The notes below the pieces were generated by a model. That model was not told the DNA's origin, made no database searches, and worked only from the letters and a program-made list of their open reading frames with translations. DNA of 64,000 bases from Neptunomonas sp. (GTDB lineage: Bacteria > Pseudomonadota > Gammaproteobacteria > Pseudomonadales > Balneatricaceae): assembly GCF_016744175.1 (NCBI RefSeq), contig NZ_JADGEV010000012.1, forward strand, positions 38,153 to 102,152, written 5' to 3'. The first letter of the stretch is position 1; each line of letters begins with the position of its first letter. Shown here piece by piece: positions 1 through 9,055 of this stretch. Both the position numbers and the translations under genes were made by a program.

Positions 1-37
1 GTGAAACGTTACCGCCTTTCTGTAGTGATACACCCAT
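1..37 (-). CDS. TerD-family protein, N-terminal fragment (runs off window)
   Basis: The complement starts with ATG at 35..37 and reads MGVSLQKGGNVS before the window edge. This is the usual opening of TerD-family calcium-binding tellurium/stress proteins. AGGAG lies about 9 bases upstream of the ATG. It is the next gene of the ter cluster, in the same direction as terB and about 170 bases beyond it. Only 12 codons are visible, so the family call rests on that opening and on context. Confidence 0.6.
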   Translation of the reverse strand, partial: MGVSLQKGGNVS

Positions 38-206
38 GTTATAAAACTCCTGATTACGTTTGTGTATTTTCGTCACTGAAACATGGACAGATTAGATATT
101 GTCCAACTTATTCATTCTTACCATATTTACAACATCCCTTGGCTGTGAGGCTTTAATTGGTGCTGCACAGCGGCAACATCATAAATATTATTATATTGTT
201 CAAAGA

Positions 207-659
207 CTACAGCTCAAAACCTGCAGGATCCAAACCTAATTCAAGTGCGACCTTACGAGCAACAACCTTCTCATCATCATCAAATACGCCATCCGCTGCT
301 GCAATTGATAAAATAAGACGCATTACTGTACGACATGCCACATCATCACCTTTCAGTAAATTTAGTGCCTCAAAAGCTTTAGATTCACCGACATCTTCGT
401 CAAACTCAAAATTGCCTAAAAAGCCGTTAAACGCCTCAATCACATCCGAAGTTTTAAATACTGATAATGCATCATTGCTTTCGATGATTTTCAGCATTTT
501 TTTCTTTTCTTCAGAGGACACATCGCCATCCGCACGTGCAATTAGCGCCGTTCCGGCGGTAGCCGCATTAAGAAATTTTTTGTTTTTAAACTTTAAAACT
601 TCGCCTTTAAGCTCATTTGATTTTTGCTTAATTGTCGACATAAAACTAGAAAAACTCAT
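207..659 (-). CDS. terB: Tellurite resistance protein TerB
   Basis: This 150-residue cytoplasmic protein has the all-helical TerB fold with two acidic motifs, ARADGDVSSEEK near residue 43 and AAADGVFDDDEK near residue 120. These acidic loops are thought to bind metal. TerB normally partners TerC at the membrane and the TerD-type proteins in a stress-sensing complex; its biochemical reaction is unknown. Its ATG overlaps the terA stop codon as ATGA, so the two are translationally coupled. Length is typical for the family. Confidence 0.9.
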   Translation of the reverse strand: MSFSSFMSTIKQKSNELKGEVLKFKNKKFLNAATAGTALIARADGDVSSEEKKKMLKIIESNDALSVFKTSDVIEAFNGFLGNFEFDEDVGESKAFEALNLLKGDDVACRTVMRLILSIAAADGVFDDDEKVVARKVALELGLDPAGFEL

Positions 660-1783
660 GTTTGATCCTCATTATCTGAATTATTTTCACACCGCCACGG
701 CAATCCCCAAGCAAAAGCACGATCCATTTCGGCAAGATCTTGAAAGTACTCATTCAGTGGTGTGGCTTTTGTTTGGTCTTCATTAAAATCAATCATCGCA
801 ACCGCATAGATTGGCTTTGACATGAGCGTCGTCGGCGACAGCTTCTTAGCGGCTAGACCCGGTAGCTGAAAATCAACGCTTACACTAAGCGCTTCCCAAC
901 TATCATGGGCGTCCATCATGCTTACAAAGACCAAGTATCTGTTTAGTTTATGGCGAAAGCGTTCGTTAATAAGCAATTGTTCAAAATGTTCATTCAGTTC
1001 CCGGCGTGCCTTTATATAAGGAACACCATCGAATGAGCCTTCTAAACTTTCGTCAAAGCTATACACAATACCGCGCTGGCCATTTTCTAATTCATAGAAA
1101 CAGCCAATGCGTAAATCCGATACGGGTTTAAAATTCTCACCCATAAAATAACGTGCCGCTGATCGCAAGTTGCCTCGACCAGACTTCCACACAAGCGTAA
1201 TACTAGCATCACCATGATTATGACTAGCTTGTGACGGGTTAACATGTGCTTGCGTAGCGGTTTGCTCAGCAGAGGCATGTGCTGTCGTTGAAACGGTCGT
1301 TAAAGCCGACGCGTATGAATCACGGGTAAAACCAAAGCTTTCTAGTAATTTGGGCAGCCCTTCTTTATAGCCTTGCAATATACAACGTATTTTCCAAGCA
1401 CCATTACGACGATACACTTCAATTAAACTAACTGCCGACTGGCCTGTCAATTGATGAGATATATCGATACTGGCATATTCATCAGCCCCAACTAAATCAC
1501 TCAGGCTTGCCGACATGCCCGAAGGTGAACCTGCCGAGCGAGTGTCATTAGCAGCAATATAAACCGTTAACTTCTCTACACTCTCAGGAATATCAGGCAA
1601 GTTAAGTAGCAGCTTATTATCTCGGGTGGAAACACCTTCTGTCGCCCCTAACAGGCTAACAGGCTCATTCTCCTTTGAGACAACAACACCCCACTGCCAG
1701 TTGGCTATATGCAAAGAAAAGCAATAAGCACGGTCACTAGGGATAGAAGTATTTTGCCCCGCTACTAACTGTGTTACTGCCAT
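656..1783 (-). CDS. terA: TerA-like protein with TerD-type domain
   Basis: The product has 375 residues, the size of TerA. The N-terminal half resembles TerD domains (VSLLGATEGVSTRDNKLLLNLPDIP, then a polar stretch around GMSASLSDLVGADEYASIDIS). The family usually has two TerD-like halves joined by a linker. GGGAG sits about 7 bases before the ATG. It lies between the TerZ-like gene and terB, the same order as terZ-terA-terB in enterobacterial clusters. The role is inferred from the family: a cytoplasmic part of the Ter membrane-associated stress complex. Confidence 0.8.
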   Translation of the reverse strand: MAVTQLVAGQNTSIPSDRAYCFSLHIANWQWGVVVSKENEPVSLLGATEGVSTRDNKLLLNLPDIPESVEKLTVYIAANDTRSAGSPSGMSASLSDLVGADEYASIDISHQLTGQSAVSLIEVYRRNGAWKIRCILQGYKEGLPKLLESFGFTRDSYASALTTVSTTAHASAEQTATQAHVNPSQASHNHGDASITLVWKSGRGNLRSAARYFMGENFKPVSDLRIGCFYELENGQRGIVYSFDESLEGSFDGVPYIKARRELNEHFEQLLINERFRHKLNRYLVFVSMMDAHDSWEALSVSVDFQLPGLAAKKLSPTTLMSKPIYAVAMIDFNEDQTKATPLNEYFQDLAEMDRAFAWGLPWRCENNSDNEDQT

Positions 1784-1811
1784 TCTGGTGCTCCCAAAAA
1801 TCAGCGATTAA

Positions 1812-2417
1812 TTATAAATAGTTAGCCGCGACTGTTTCGAATAATTTCTCCAACTTTTTATCTTCAGTCGGTTCGCCAACAGCACGGAATTTCCATGCGC
1901 TGTTATGGCGGTAAAGTACACCTAACACCATAGAAACAGAGCCGTTAAACTTATCTTCATGGGCGATATTATAATTTGCAATAATATTATCTACTCGACT
2001 TGGCGTGCCTTCATAGAGACGCACACTCGCGAACGGAATACTGGCGAAATCTTGTCCCTGGTAGCTATTCAAGACGATAGCAATACTTTTAACGCTCGCA
2101 GGCACTTTCCCTAATTCAACAGATACAATCTCGTTATCTAAACCGTCATCGCCGTCTAAATCTCCGGTTCTGTCATCACCACTGTGAACAACAGAGCCAT
2201 CTTTACTTTTCAGCTGACCAAAATAAACGATATCAGCTAAGTCTTTGCCTTCAGTGTATAGGCCAATACTTGCATCTAAATCAACGGCAACTTTCTTCGT
2301 ACCGAAAAAACCTTTTTTCTCAATAGCGCCCCAGTTCACGCCCACACAAACTCTGTCTAACCCTGAACCATTTTTTTCTAAGCTAATCCGCTGACCTTTC
2401 TCTAAAGAAATAGACAT
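1812..2417 (-). CDS. TerD-family calcium-binding stress protein (TerZ-like)
   Basis: The start at 2417 (MSISLEKGQ) is preferred over an upstream in-frame GTG at 2432 because GAAGGA lies 7 bases before it. The 201-residue protein carries the family signature HSGDDRTGDLDGDDGLDNE near residue 80, whose aspartates form the paired calcium site in known TerD structures. It opens the TerZ-like/TerA/TerB/TerD run, and by position is closest to terZ. TerD proteins are cytoplasmic and linked to resistance to tellurite, colicins and phage; which of these applies here cannot be read from sequence. Confidence 0.8.
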   Translation of the reverse strand: MSISLEKGQRISLEKNGSGLDRVCVGVNWGAIEKKGFFGTKKVAVDLDASIGLYTEGKDLADIVYFGQLKSKDGSVVHSGDDRTGDLDGDDGLDNEIVSVELGKVPASVKSIAIVLNSYQGQDFASIPFASVRLYEGTPSRVDNIIANYNIAHEDKFNGSVSMVLGVLYRHNSAWKFRAVGEPTEDKKLEKLFETVAANYL

Positions 2418-2528
2418 TTGTATATCCTTCACTCATTAATTAATCAGTTAAGTGTTTAGTACGATGATCATAATTTAGCAAAAACTACCTAATCAAAAGC
2501 TAAATAGCGACCCATCATTAATATTTAT

Positions 2529-3557
2529 TTATACACTGCTTTTACTTTCTTTTGATTTAAGCATTTGCGAGTGAATAAATGCTACACCTATAAGACCTGC
2601 ACCGATAAAACCAGTTATCACTTCCGGTATATGCATAAATGTCTTTAAAAACATCATACAAGCCAATGCAACTATTGCATAAAACGCACCATGTTCAAGG
2701 TATATGTATTCAGATAGTGTGTCTTTCTCTACTAATAGAATAGTCAACGAACGAACAAACATTGCACCGATACCTAAACCAATGGCAATAATGAACAAAT
2801 TAGTAGTGATAGCAAATGCGCCAATAACACCATCTAAACTAAAAGAGGCGTCCAACAACTCCAAATAAATAAACATAGCGGCGCCACTTTTAGCCGCATG
2901 CGTTGCAACACGCGCCTGCTCTCGGCGTTCCATAAAAGCAGTAAGTTGATGCATGATCCAGAAAGTAGCAACACCCGCTAGACCGGACAATGCAAATGTC
3001 TTTTTATCAGCCTCAGGCAACATAAACAGAGCAACGACAGCAATGAGTACTAACGTTAGCAGCTCTGCCGCAAATTTCATTTTTTCCAGTTTAGCCAGTG
3101 GCTTCTCAATCATTGGAATCCAATGATCTTTATCATCATCGAAGAAGAACGAAAAACCAACCATCATCAAAAATGCACCGCCAAAGGCCATGACAGATAC
3201 ATGAGCTTCCGTCATCACAGCGGCATATTGCTCAGGTGCGTTGATAGCAATATCCAACGCTCCCCACGGCGACACGCCAGCTAGAATACTAACGATAAGC
3301 ACAGGGAAAACAATACGCATACCAAACACAGCGATAAGGATTCCCCATGTGAGGAAACGGCGACGCCACACTGCGTCCATATCTTTCAATACCGTAGCGT
3401 TAACCACGGCATTATCAAAGGAGAGTGATACTTCAAGCACAGCCAGTACCGAAACGATGAAAAGCGCACTAGGGCCGCCAACAACCAAGGCGGCAATTAG
3501 TCCTACAATCGTTACGATAAAACTGCCTGTAAAATACTTTAAATTTTCCAAAATCAA
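2529..3557 (-). CDS. TerC-superfamily membrane protein, DUF475
   Basis: A 342-residue polytopic membrane protein with about eight hydrophobic segments. The TerC-type motif LEVSLSFDNAVVNATVLK is near residue 41 and a second acidic motif LLDASFSLDGVIGAF is near residue 233; the paired aspartates are typical of TerC/DUF475 proteins and may handle metal ions. It stands where TerC would be expected, at the upstream end of the ter cluster. The cluster therefore has a DUF475 paralogue rather than a canonical TerC in this window. Function as a metal transporter or membrane anchor for Ter proteins is inferred. Confidence 0.8.
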   Translation of the reverse strand: MILENLKYFTGSFIVTIVGLIAALVVGGPSALFIVSVLAVLEVSLSFDNAVVNATVLKDMDAVWRRRFLTWGILIAVFGMRIVFPVLIVSILAGVSPWGALDIAINAPEQYAAVMTEAHVSVMAFGGAFLMMVGFSFFFDDDKDHWIPMIEKPLAKLEKMKFAAELLTLVLIAVVALFMLPEADKKTFALSGLAGVATFWIMHQLTAFMERREQARVATHAAKSGAAMFIYLELLDASFSLDGVIGAFAITTNLFIIAIGLGIGAMFVRSLTILLVEKDTLSEYIYLEHGAFYAIVALACMMFLKTFMHIPEVITGFIGAGLIGVAFIHSQMLKSKESKSSV

Positions 3558-4002
3558 TTATTCCCACTTAATACAATAATTTATTAACGAGTTGATAGTT
3601 AAATCACCTAGCCTTTACGAAACCTTTAGCGCATGGCCTTACACCTTCTACAAATATTGTAGTAGTTAGTAGAATCGTTCCTTTCTATGTATATGGGGAC
3701 AAAACCCAAAATTAAAAGTTCATTCCTCCATTCAAAACATTTAGCGATAGATGGACTCATAATAAGACATTAGTCTAAGTCAAAAAACAACCCACAAAGC
3801 CTAAGCGTCTCAACAAATGGAAAAAGGCAGACGCTTCTCACTGGATTACACCTCAAAAGACCAAACCACCGTAATTTCATATATTTATCCAGTTAATAAG
3901 CTGTACTAAAAGCTCTATTAAAGAAAGCGTATAGTTGTTAGCATTCAATGAAACGGATTTTTAATACAAGCACATTATTTATCATGATAGCTATCAATAA
4001 AT
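3558..4002. other. Intergenic region between divergent ter cluster and EAL gene
   Basis: No convincing gene is visible in these 445 bases. The stretch must hold the promoters for DUF475 (leftward) and the EAL protein (rightward). Visible structures are a 6-bp dyad CTACAA/TTGTAG at 3648..3662, a perfect 8-bp inverted repeat AAGCGTCT/AGACGCTT at 3803..3810 and 3829..3836, and the palindrome at 3985..3996. No hairpin with a T tract is seen. Confidence 0.6.
3985..3996. promoter_or_regulatory. 12-bp palindrome just before the EAL gene start
   Basis: TGATAGCTATCA is a perfect palindrome ending 6 bases before the ATG at 4003, flanked by ATTTAT on one side and ATAAAT on the other. No Shine-Dalgarno sequence is seen between it and the start codon. 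It could be an operator or an mRNA hairpin limiting translation; this is inference. Confidence 0.35.
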
Positions 4003-5688
4003 ATGGCTAGAATGAAGGGAGCACAGCATTTTTTACAACCGATTAGGCAGGTTACCAGTTTGAATACTCAGGCAAGTTGGGCAACTTTTAAGACCTATTT
4101 GGTTCCCATGCTGATTAGCTTAACCCTAACCGTTTTAATCAGTTGTTCGTTCATAGTCGAGCAAATAGAAGATGAAAAACAATCTCGTCGCCAAGCGCTA
4201 CGTGATGAGGCCATTCTTGTTGCTGACTGGCTAGACCAAAATCTCAGTTCAATCAATAATGTACTATTTTCATTAGAAACGTTTCATGGAAGTTGTGACG
4301 AAAATACTCTTTTCAAAATCCGCAGTATATTATTTACATTGCCTCAAGTCGTAGAAATGGGTTTTGTTGACCGCTATGGAACATTGCTCTGCACCAGCTG
4401 GGAAAAAATCAGACATAAAATACAAGTGTCTAAACCCGTAGATTCCTATGGTTTACGCTTTCTTGGACCATTAACAGTAGAATTCATGCTGCAGCCTACC
4501 TTCGTTTTAGCCAGAACAACCGATGACAAAGGCGAGGTAAATGCACTATTTCGAATTAGCTGGCTCAAAGACCAACTAAGAAACCATACAAGTACTAAAG
4601 GCTTTACTGCTCTAATCGATAGTAAGAGCGGCGTACCTCTTGCCATAAATGGTAGTTACAGCCTACCACTCAAGCCGACACCCGTCAGGTTTCCCATTCA
4701 ATCTTCTCGTCTTATCGAAGGCATGTTTGATAATGGCAATAAACAGTCGATTATAATAATCCCCTTATTAACACTACCTGGTTTGAGTGTTGCTATTAGC
4801 GAAGACCAAGAGGTCCTCTATCAAGGGGTTAACGACATCCCTCATACATGGTATTTGGAAGCATTTACTCTGTTTATCTTTCTTTATATGAGTAGTGCAT
4901 TTTTCCAAAGACAGCTGACCAACCCAACACTTCAATTAAAAAAGGCCATCCGCAATAGAGAGTTCTTTTCAGTTTTCCAACCTCTCGTTGACTCACGCAC
5001 CCGACAACTTATTGGCGTGGAAGCCTTAGTCCGCTGGAACCACCCCGTTGATGGATTACGTATGCCGCTTACTTTTCTTCCACAAGCAGAGCAGTCAGGC
5101 TTGCTAATGCAGATGACAAGTATGCAGTTGAAACAAAGCGCTAAAGATCTTGCTCCCTTCATTAAGCACTGCCCCAATTGTCTTGTGCACATCAACATCG
5201 CTGCCTGTCATTTACTAAGCGAAGATAGCCTCAACGAATTTTTTACATTTCGTGAGCAGATACCCGGCCTTGTATTGGAGATCACCGAAGACACAATGCT
5301 AGAACTAGAATCAAGCCAAATACGCCAAGCATTAGAACGTCTAGATAGGGCTAACATACCTATTGCTATAGATGACTTCGGCACCGGATATTGTGGCCTT
5401 AGTTACCTGCGTTCTTTGCCCGTTAGTATTTTAAAAGCAGATAAGAGCTTCATCGCCTCTATGGGTACTGATTCTGTGAATGCAGATGTTCTGCAAACCA
5501 TTATCAATTTGGCCAAAACACTCAAACTCACAACGGTAGCAGAAGGTGTCGAGACCGATTCTCAGTGTTCGCAACTTCAAGCAATGAATGTCGATATACA
5601 ACAAGGCTGGTTACACGGAAAGCCGATGTCGGCAGACGCTCTATCTAAGATATTCAATTACGATGGTACAAGGCGCAATGAACCATAA
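4003..5688 (+). CDS. CSS-motif domain EAL c-di-GMP phosphodiesterase
   Basis: A 561-residue inner-membrane protein. A membrane segment spans about 32-52, then a periplasmic CSS-type sensor with cysteines at 98 and 130 (HGSCDEN, LLCTSW), a second membrane segment near 283-301, and a cytoplasmic EAL domain from about 310. EAL residues are present: EALVRW at 340, the NIA asparagine, EIT glutamate, DDFGTGY, the catalytic-type lysine in KADKSF, AEGVET and QGW. It should hydrolyse c-di-GMP, with the cysteine pair sensing the periplasmic redox state as in the enterobacterial family (family knowledge). It converges with the cyclodeaminase gene, 7 bases apart. Confidence 0.9.
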   Translation: MARMKGAQHFLQPIRQVTSLNTQASWATFKTYLVPMLISLTLTVLISCSFIVEQIEDEKQSRRQALRDEAILVADWLDQNLSSINNVLFSLETFHGSCDENTLFKIRSILFTLPQVVEMGFVDRYGTLLCTSWEKIRHKIQVSKPVDSYGLRFLGPLTVEFMLQPTFVLARTTDDKGEVNALFRISWLKDQLRNHTSTKGFTALIDSKSGVPLAINGSYSLPLKPTPVRFPIQSSRLIEGMFDNGNKQSIIIIPLLTLPGLSVAISEDQEVLYQGVNDIPHTWYLEAFTLFIFLYMSSAFFQRQLTNPTLQLKKAIRNREFFSVFQPLVDSRTRQLIGVEALVRWNHPVDGLRMPLTFLPQAEQSGLLMQMTSMQLKQSAKDLAPFIKHCPNCLVHINIAACHLLSEDSLNEFFTFREQIPGLVLEITEDTMLELESSQIRQALERLDRANIPIAIDDFGTGYCGLSYLRSLPVSILKADKSFIASMGTDSVNADVLQTIINLAKTLKLTTVAEGVETDSQCSQLQAMNVDIQQGWLHGKPMSADALSKIFNYDGTRRNEP

Positions 5689-5695
5689 AAAACAC

Positions 5696-6679
5696 TTAAA
5701 CCCTAAGTGATTCAGCTTTAATATTCTCATATACCAAGTAGGCTGCCACCAGATCAGACAAAGCAGTCCCTACCGATTTAAACAGCGTGATCTCCTCTGC
5801 TGTATTACGCCCAGCCTTTTTACCCTTCACCTCACTACGGCACAAATCAGCAAGTTCACCCTGTACATGCCCTGCAGTAAAAGCACCCTCTGAAAGAGGG
5901 ATCAGTAACTCTCCTGCTTCATTGAGGACGTTCAAGCGGCTATCAACAAAGACTTTTGAGCACAGTACTGTCTTCGAGTCACATTCACGTCGATCACGGC
6001 TATGGTTCCCTACTAAATCAATATGCGTACCCGCACTCACCTGCTCGTAGGTAAACAATGGCTCTGCCGTCCCAGTGGCACAGCTAATAATATCTACATG
6101 TCCGATAACTAATTCGGGGTTGCTCACTCCTTGTACATCAATATCAGGACGCTGCGACTTAATATCATTGACGGTTGCAGTAACTTTTTCAGCGTTACGA
6201 CCAGCAACATAAATGGTTTCAATCGGCCTCACACAGGCATGCGCTAGTGCCATATAAGGTGCTAACTTTCCTGTACCAAACAGCAGCAGGCTCTTTGCAT
6301 CCTTTCTAGCCAGATGGTCTGCGGCTAATGCAGAAACAGCGGCCGTTCGCCAAAATGTCAGTTGCGTACCATCCACAACAGCTAATGGCGCACCGGTGGC
6401 TCGACTGAACAGCAGCATTTTTGACGCCAGAGTCTCCAACCCCTTTGCAGGATTACCAGGCAAATGAGTAAAGGCTTTCACCCCCATCACCTGATCATTC
6501 CAGGCAGGTAAAACAGCAAAGGAATCATCTTGATTACCATCTACATCACTCACTGCAGGAAGATGAAACATCTGGCGTTGAGGCATGCCAAAGTCATTGG
6601 AGAAAGCCATTCTGAGCGCAGCTATTAGCGTGCCAAAAGATAATGTTCTCTGAACATCTAGCGAATTTACAACGAGCAT
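5696..6679 (-). CDS. Ornithine cyclodeaminase / mu-crystallin family protein
   Basis: The 327-residue product has the family's N-terminal substrate domain and a Rossmann segment (LLLFGTGKLAPYMALAHA near residue 130, with the GxGxxA-type loop reduced to GTGKLA). VDLVGNHSRDRRECD near residue 215 matches the conserved DLVGxHxPxxRE stretch. Members deaminate and cyclise ornithine, or reduce cyclic imino acids such as pyrroline-2-carboxylate; sequence alone does not separate these. It is a lone leftward gene separated from hisF by a terminator. Confidence 0.8.
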   Translation of the reverse strand: MLVVNSLDVQRTLSFGTLIAALRMAFSNDFGMPQRQMFHLPAVSDVDGNQDDSFAVLPAWNDQVMGVKAFTHLPGNPAKGLETLASKMLLFSRATGAPLAVVDGTQLTFWRTAAVSALAADHLARKDAKSLLLFGTGKLAPYMALAHACVRPIETIYVAGRNAEKVTATVNDIKSQRPDIDVQGVSNPELVIGHVDIISCATGTAEPLFTYEQVSAGTHIDLVGNHSRDRRECDSKTVLCSKVFVDSRLNVLNEAGELLIPLSEGAFTAGHVQGELADLCRSEVKGKKAGRNTAEEITLFKSVGTALSDLVAAYLVYENIKAESLRV

Positions 6680-6735
6680 ATTTATACCTTAACTATTGGT
6701 TTTTAACTTATATAGAGTGAGCAGCCAAACATACA

Positions 6736-6763
6736 TACAAAAAACCCAGCCAAAGCTGGGTTT
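6736..6763 (-). terminator. Rho-independent terminator after hisF
   Basis: On the leftward strand a stem AAACCCAGC / GCTGGGTTT (9 bp, loop of four bases) is followed directly by a T tract. It lies 15 bases beyond the hisF stop and ends the his operon before the cyclodeaminase gene. Confidence 0.85.
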
Positions 6764-6777
6764 ATTCTAGAGTCAGA

Positions 6778-7551
6778 TTACAGGCGTACTTCTATACCCC
6801 GTTCTCGCATATAGGCTTTTGCTTCTGGTATTGAATATTCGTTAAAGTGGAAAATTGATGCCGCTAATACAGCATCAGCTTTCCCCTGAATAACCCCATC
6901 AACAAGATGCTCCAAGTTACCAACACCACCGGAGGCAATAATAGGCACGTTCACAGCATCTGAGATAGCACGAGTTACGCCTAAGTCATAACCATTTTTA
7001 ACACCATCCTGATCCATCGACGTTAGCAGAATTTCACCAGCCCCCAGATCGACCATCTTTTTAGCCCACTCAACCGCATCTAAACCGGTAGGTTTGCGGC
7101 CTCCATGTGTGAAGATTTCCCATTTATTAGGCTCTCCTTCAACGGAGACTTTCTTGGCATCGATGGCAACCACTATACATTGCGAACCAAAACGTTCTGC
7201 CGCTTGGCGGACAAAATCAGGGTTAGTCACTGCCGCACTGTTGATAGATACCTTATCAGCACCGGCGTTTAACATCGTACGGATATCATCACAGGTACGA
7301 ATACCACCGCCCACTGTTAATGGAATAAATACTTGAGACGCCATACGCTCAACCGTATGCACCATCGTTTCACGGCCTTCATGTGTTGCCGTAATATCCA
7401 AAAAGGTTATTTCATCCGCGCCTTGTTCATCATAACGCTTGGCGACTTCAACCGGGTCGCCTGCATCTCGAATATCTAGAAACTGAACACCTTTTACCAC
7501 CCGTCCATTCTCAACATCTAGACAAGGAATAATTCGTTTTGCTAATGCCAT
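6778..7551 (-). CDS. hisF: Imidazole glycerol phosphate synthase, cyclase subunit HisF
   Basis: A 257-residue TIM barrel with both catalytic aspartates: the N-terminal [16 protein letters not shown] (Asp11-type) and the later [13 protein letters not shown] (Asp130-type). It converts PRFAR plus ammonia from HisH into imidazole glycerol phosphate and AICAR, in the cytoplasm. Start chosen at [10 protein letters not shown] with AAGGAG 5 bases upstream. It is the last gene of a hisB-hisH-hisF operon. HisA, which usually lies between hisH and hisF in gammaproteobacteria, is missing from the 48-base gap. Confidence 0.96.
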   Translation of the reverse strand: MALAKRIIPCLDVENGRVVKGVQFLDIRDAGDPVEVAKRYDEQGADEITFLDITATHEGRETMVHTVERMASQVFIPLTVGGGIRTCDDIRTMLNAGADKVSINSAAVTNPDFVRQAAERFGSQCIVVAIDAKKVSVEGEPNKWEIFTHGGRKPTGLDAVEWAKKMVDLGAGEILLTSMDQDGVKNGYDLGVTRAISDAVNVPIIASGGVGNLEHLVDGVIQGKADAVLAASIFHFNEYSIPEAKAYMRERGIEVRL

Positions 7552-7599
7552 GCTAGTTCTCCTTAGAAAAACTTACGTTAAGAGTGCTTAAGTCTCAAC

Positions 7600-8247
7600 T
7601 TAAGGCTTCCCATCCCAGTTCAGAAAGTTCTTCAATAACTGCAGCCCGGCCGTATGGCTTTTTTCCGGGTGAAACTGCACAGCAAATACATTGTCATGCC
7701 CAAGTGCCACATCAAAATCAACACCGTAGCTACAAGTCGCGGCTACTTGCTGACGCTGAGCAGCCTTTACATAGTAACTGTGTACAAAATAAAAGCGGCT
7801 ACCGCTTTCGATTCCCTGCCAAAGCGGATGCTCGCCACTTTGCATCACTTCGTTCCAACCCATGTGCGGTACTTTTAAGCGCTCACCTTGCTCATCTTTA
7901 TGGTGATCACCAAAATAGTTAACAGTGCCTTCAAACTCACCCAGACAATCTACACCGCCATTCTCTTCTGAAGACTGCATTAATGCCTGATAACCAACAC
8001 AGATGCCTAAAAAAGGACGTCCCGAACGAATCGCTTCCGCGACCTCTTTATCAACACCCTGTTTGTAAATTTCGGCCATACAGTCACGAATAGCACCGAC
8101 ACCTGGTAATAATACTCGGTCGGCATTTGCTACTTGTTTTGGGTCTGATGTAACTAATACTTCAACTCCGGGCTGCACATGTTCCAGCGCCTTAGCAACT
8201 GAGTGCAAATTGCCCATGCCATAGTCAATAACGGCAATGGTACTCAT
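7600..8247 (-). CDS. hisH: Imidazole glycerol phosphate synthase, glutaminase subunit HisH
   Basis: A 215-residue class I glutamine amidotransferase. The nucleophile is in [12 protein letters not shown] (Cys near residue 83) and the His-x-Glu pair is in [10 protein letters not shown] near residue 195. It feeds ammonia to HisF. Its ATG directly follows the hisB stop TAG, so the two are translationally coupled. A short perfect inverted repeat CTTAAGT/ACTTAAG (7587..7604) spans the stop codon. Confidence 0.96.
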   Translation of the reverse strand: MSTIAVIDYGMGNLHSVAKALEHVQPGVEVLVTSDPKQVANADRVLLPGVGAIRDCMAEIYKQGVDKEVAEAIRSGRPFLGICVGYQALMQSSEENGGVDCLGEFEGTVNYFGDHHKDEQGERLKVPHMGWNEVMQSGEHPLWQGIESGSRFYFVHSYYVKAAQRQQVAATCSYGVDFDVALGHDNVFAVQFHPEKSHTAGLQLLKNFLNWDGKP

Positions 8248-8841
8248 CTATAAAACACCCTTGGTTGATGGCATCATTTCTGCTGCACGTTGATCAACTG
8301 TCAGAGCCATACGTAAAGCACGACCAAACGCTTTAAAAATAGTTTCTGCCTGATGATGGGCATTAAAGCCTTTAATATTATCAATGTGCAAAGTAACACC
8401 AGCATGATTAACAAAGCCCTGGAAAAATTCCCAAAACAGCTGAGTATCCAAGCGCCCAATAGAGCCACGTGTAAATTCGCAATTAAAGCTCAGCCCTGGG
8501 CGGCCTGAAAAATCGATAACCACGCGTGATAAAGCCTCATCCAACGGCACATAAGCGTGTCCGTAGCGCGTTAGGCCTTTTTTATCACCTACCGCTTCTT
8601 TAAATGCTTGCCCCAGAGTAATACCTATATCTTCCACAGTATGGTGATCATCGATATAGATATCGCCATTCGCTTCTATATTGATATCAATCAGCCCATG
8701 ACGAGCAATCTGGTCCATCATGTGCTCCAGAAATGGCACACCCGTATCAGCACTAAACTCACCTGTGCCATCAAGGTTAATAGATACGGTGATCTGAGTT
8801 TCCAGAGTTTCCCGGTTTACTGTAGCCTTACGCTCAGTCAT
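8248..8841 (-). CDS. hisB: Imidazoleglycerol-phosphate dehydratase HisB
   Basis: A 197-residue monofunctional dehydratase, sixth step of histidine synthesis. The two manganese-binding histidine motifs [10 protein letters not shown] (about residue 66) and [14 protein letters not shown] (about residue 164) are intact, with [13 protein letters not shown] and DLSGRPGL-type [10 protein letters not shown] between. It heads the leftward his operon and is divergent from the asmA-like gene across 214 bases that must hold both promoters. There is no N-terminal phosphatase domain, unlike the enterobacterial fusion. Confidence 0.96.
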   Translation of the reverse strand: MTERKATVNRETLETQITVSINLDGTGEFSADTGVPFLEHMMDQIARHGLIDINIEANGDIYIDDHHTVEDIGITLGQAFKEAVGDKKGLTRYGHAYVPLDEALSRVVIDFSGRPGLSFNCEFTRGSIGRLDTQLFWEFFQGFVNHAGVTLHIDNIKGFNAHHQAETIFKAFGRALRMALTVDQRAAEMMPSTKGVL

Positions 8842-9055
8842 GCTGCTCTCCGATGTTCAATACGGTTTAATGCGGTTCAAAACAGAAAACCAACATTATA
8901 TAACTACCAGACTCAGGATGCACCGCACGAGATGATTAACGTCATATTCACATCTTACGTGCATGCTATAGATACAACTGTTAGTAGTTTTCGCTACACT
9001 GATAGCCGACAACAGGCTACTGGGCTTGAATGGTAATATAAGGAAAGAGGTCATT

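Noticed and set aside
752..760. ATTCAGTGG, similar to the core of the late motif
   Set aside because: It lies inside terA outside the prophage, lacks the TAAKCY part at the right spacing, and is expected by chance.
207..786. Rightward frame of about 209 residues opposite terB
   Set aside because: It is antisense to a clear TerB protein and shows low-complexity serine-rich translation.
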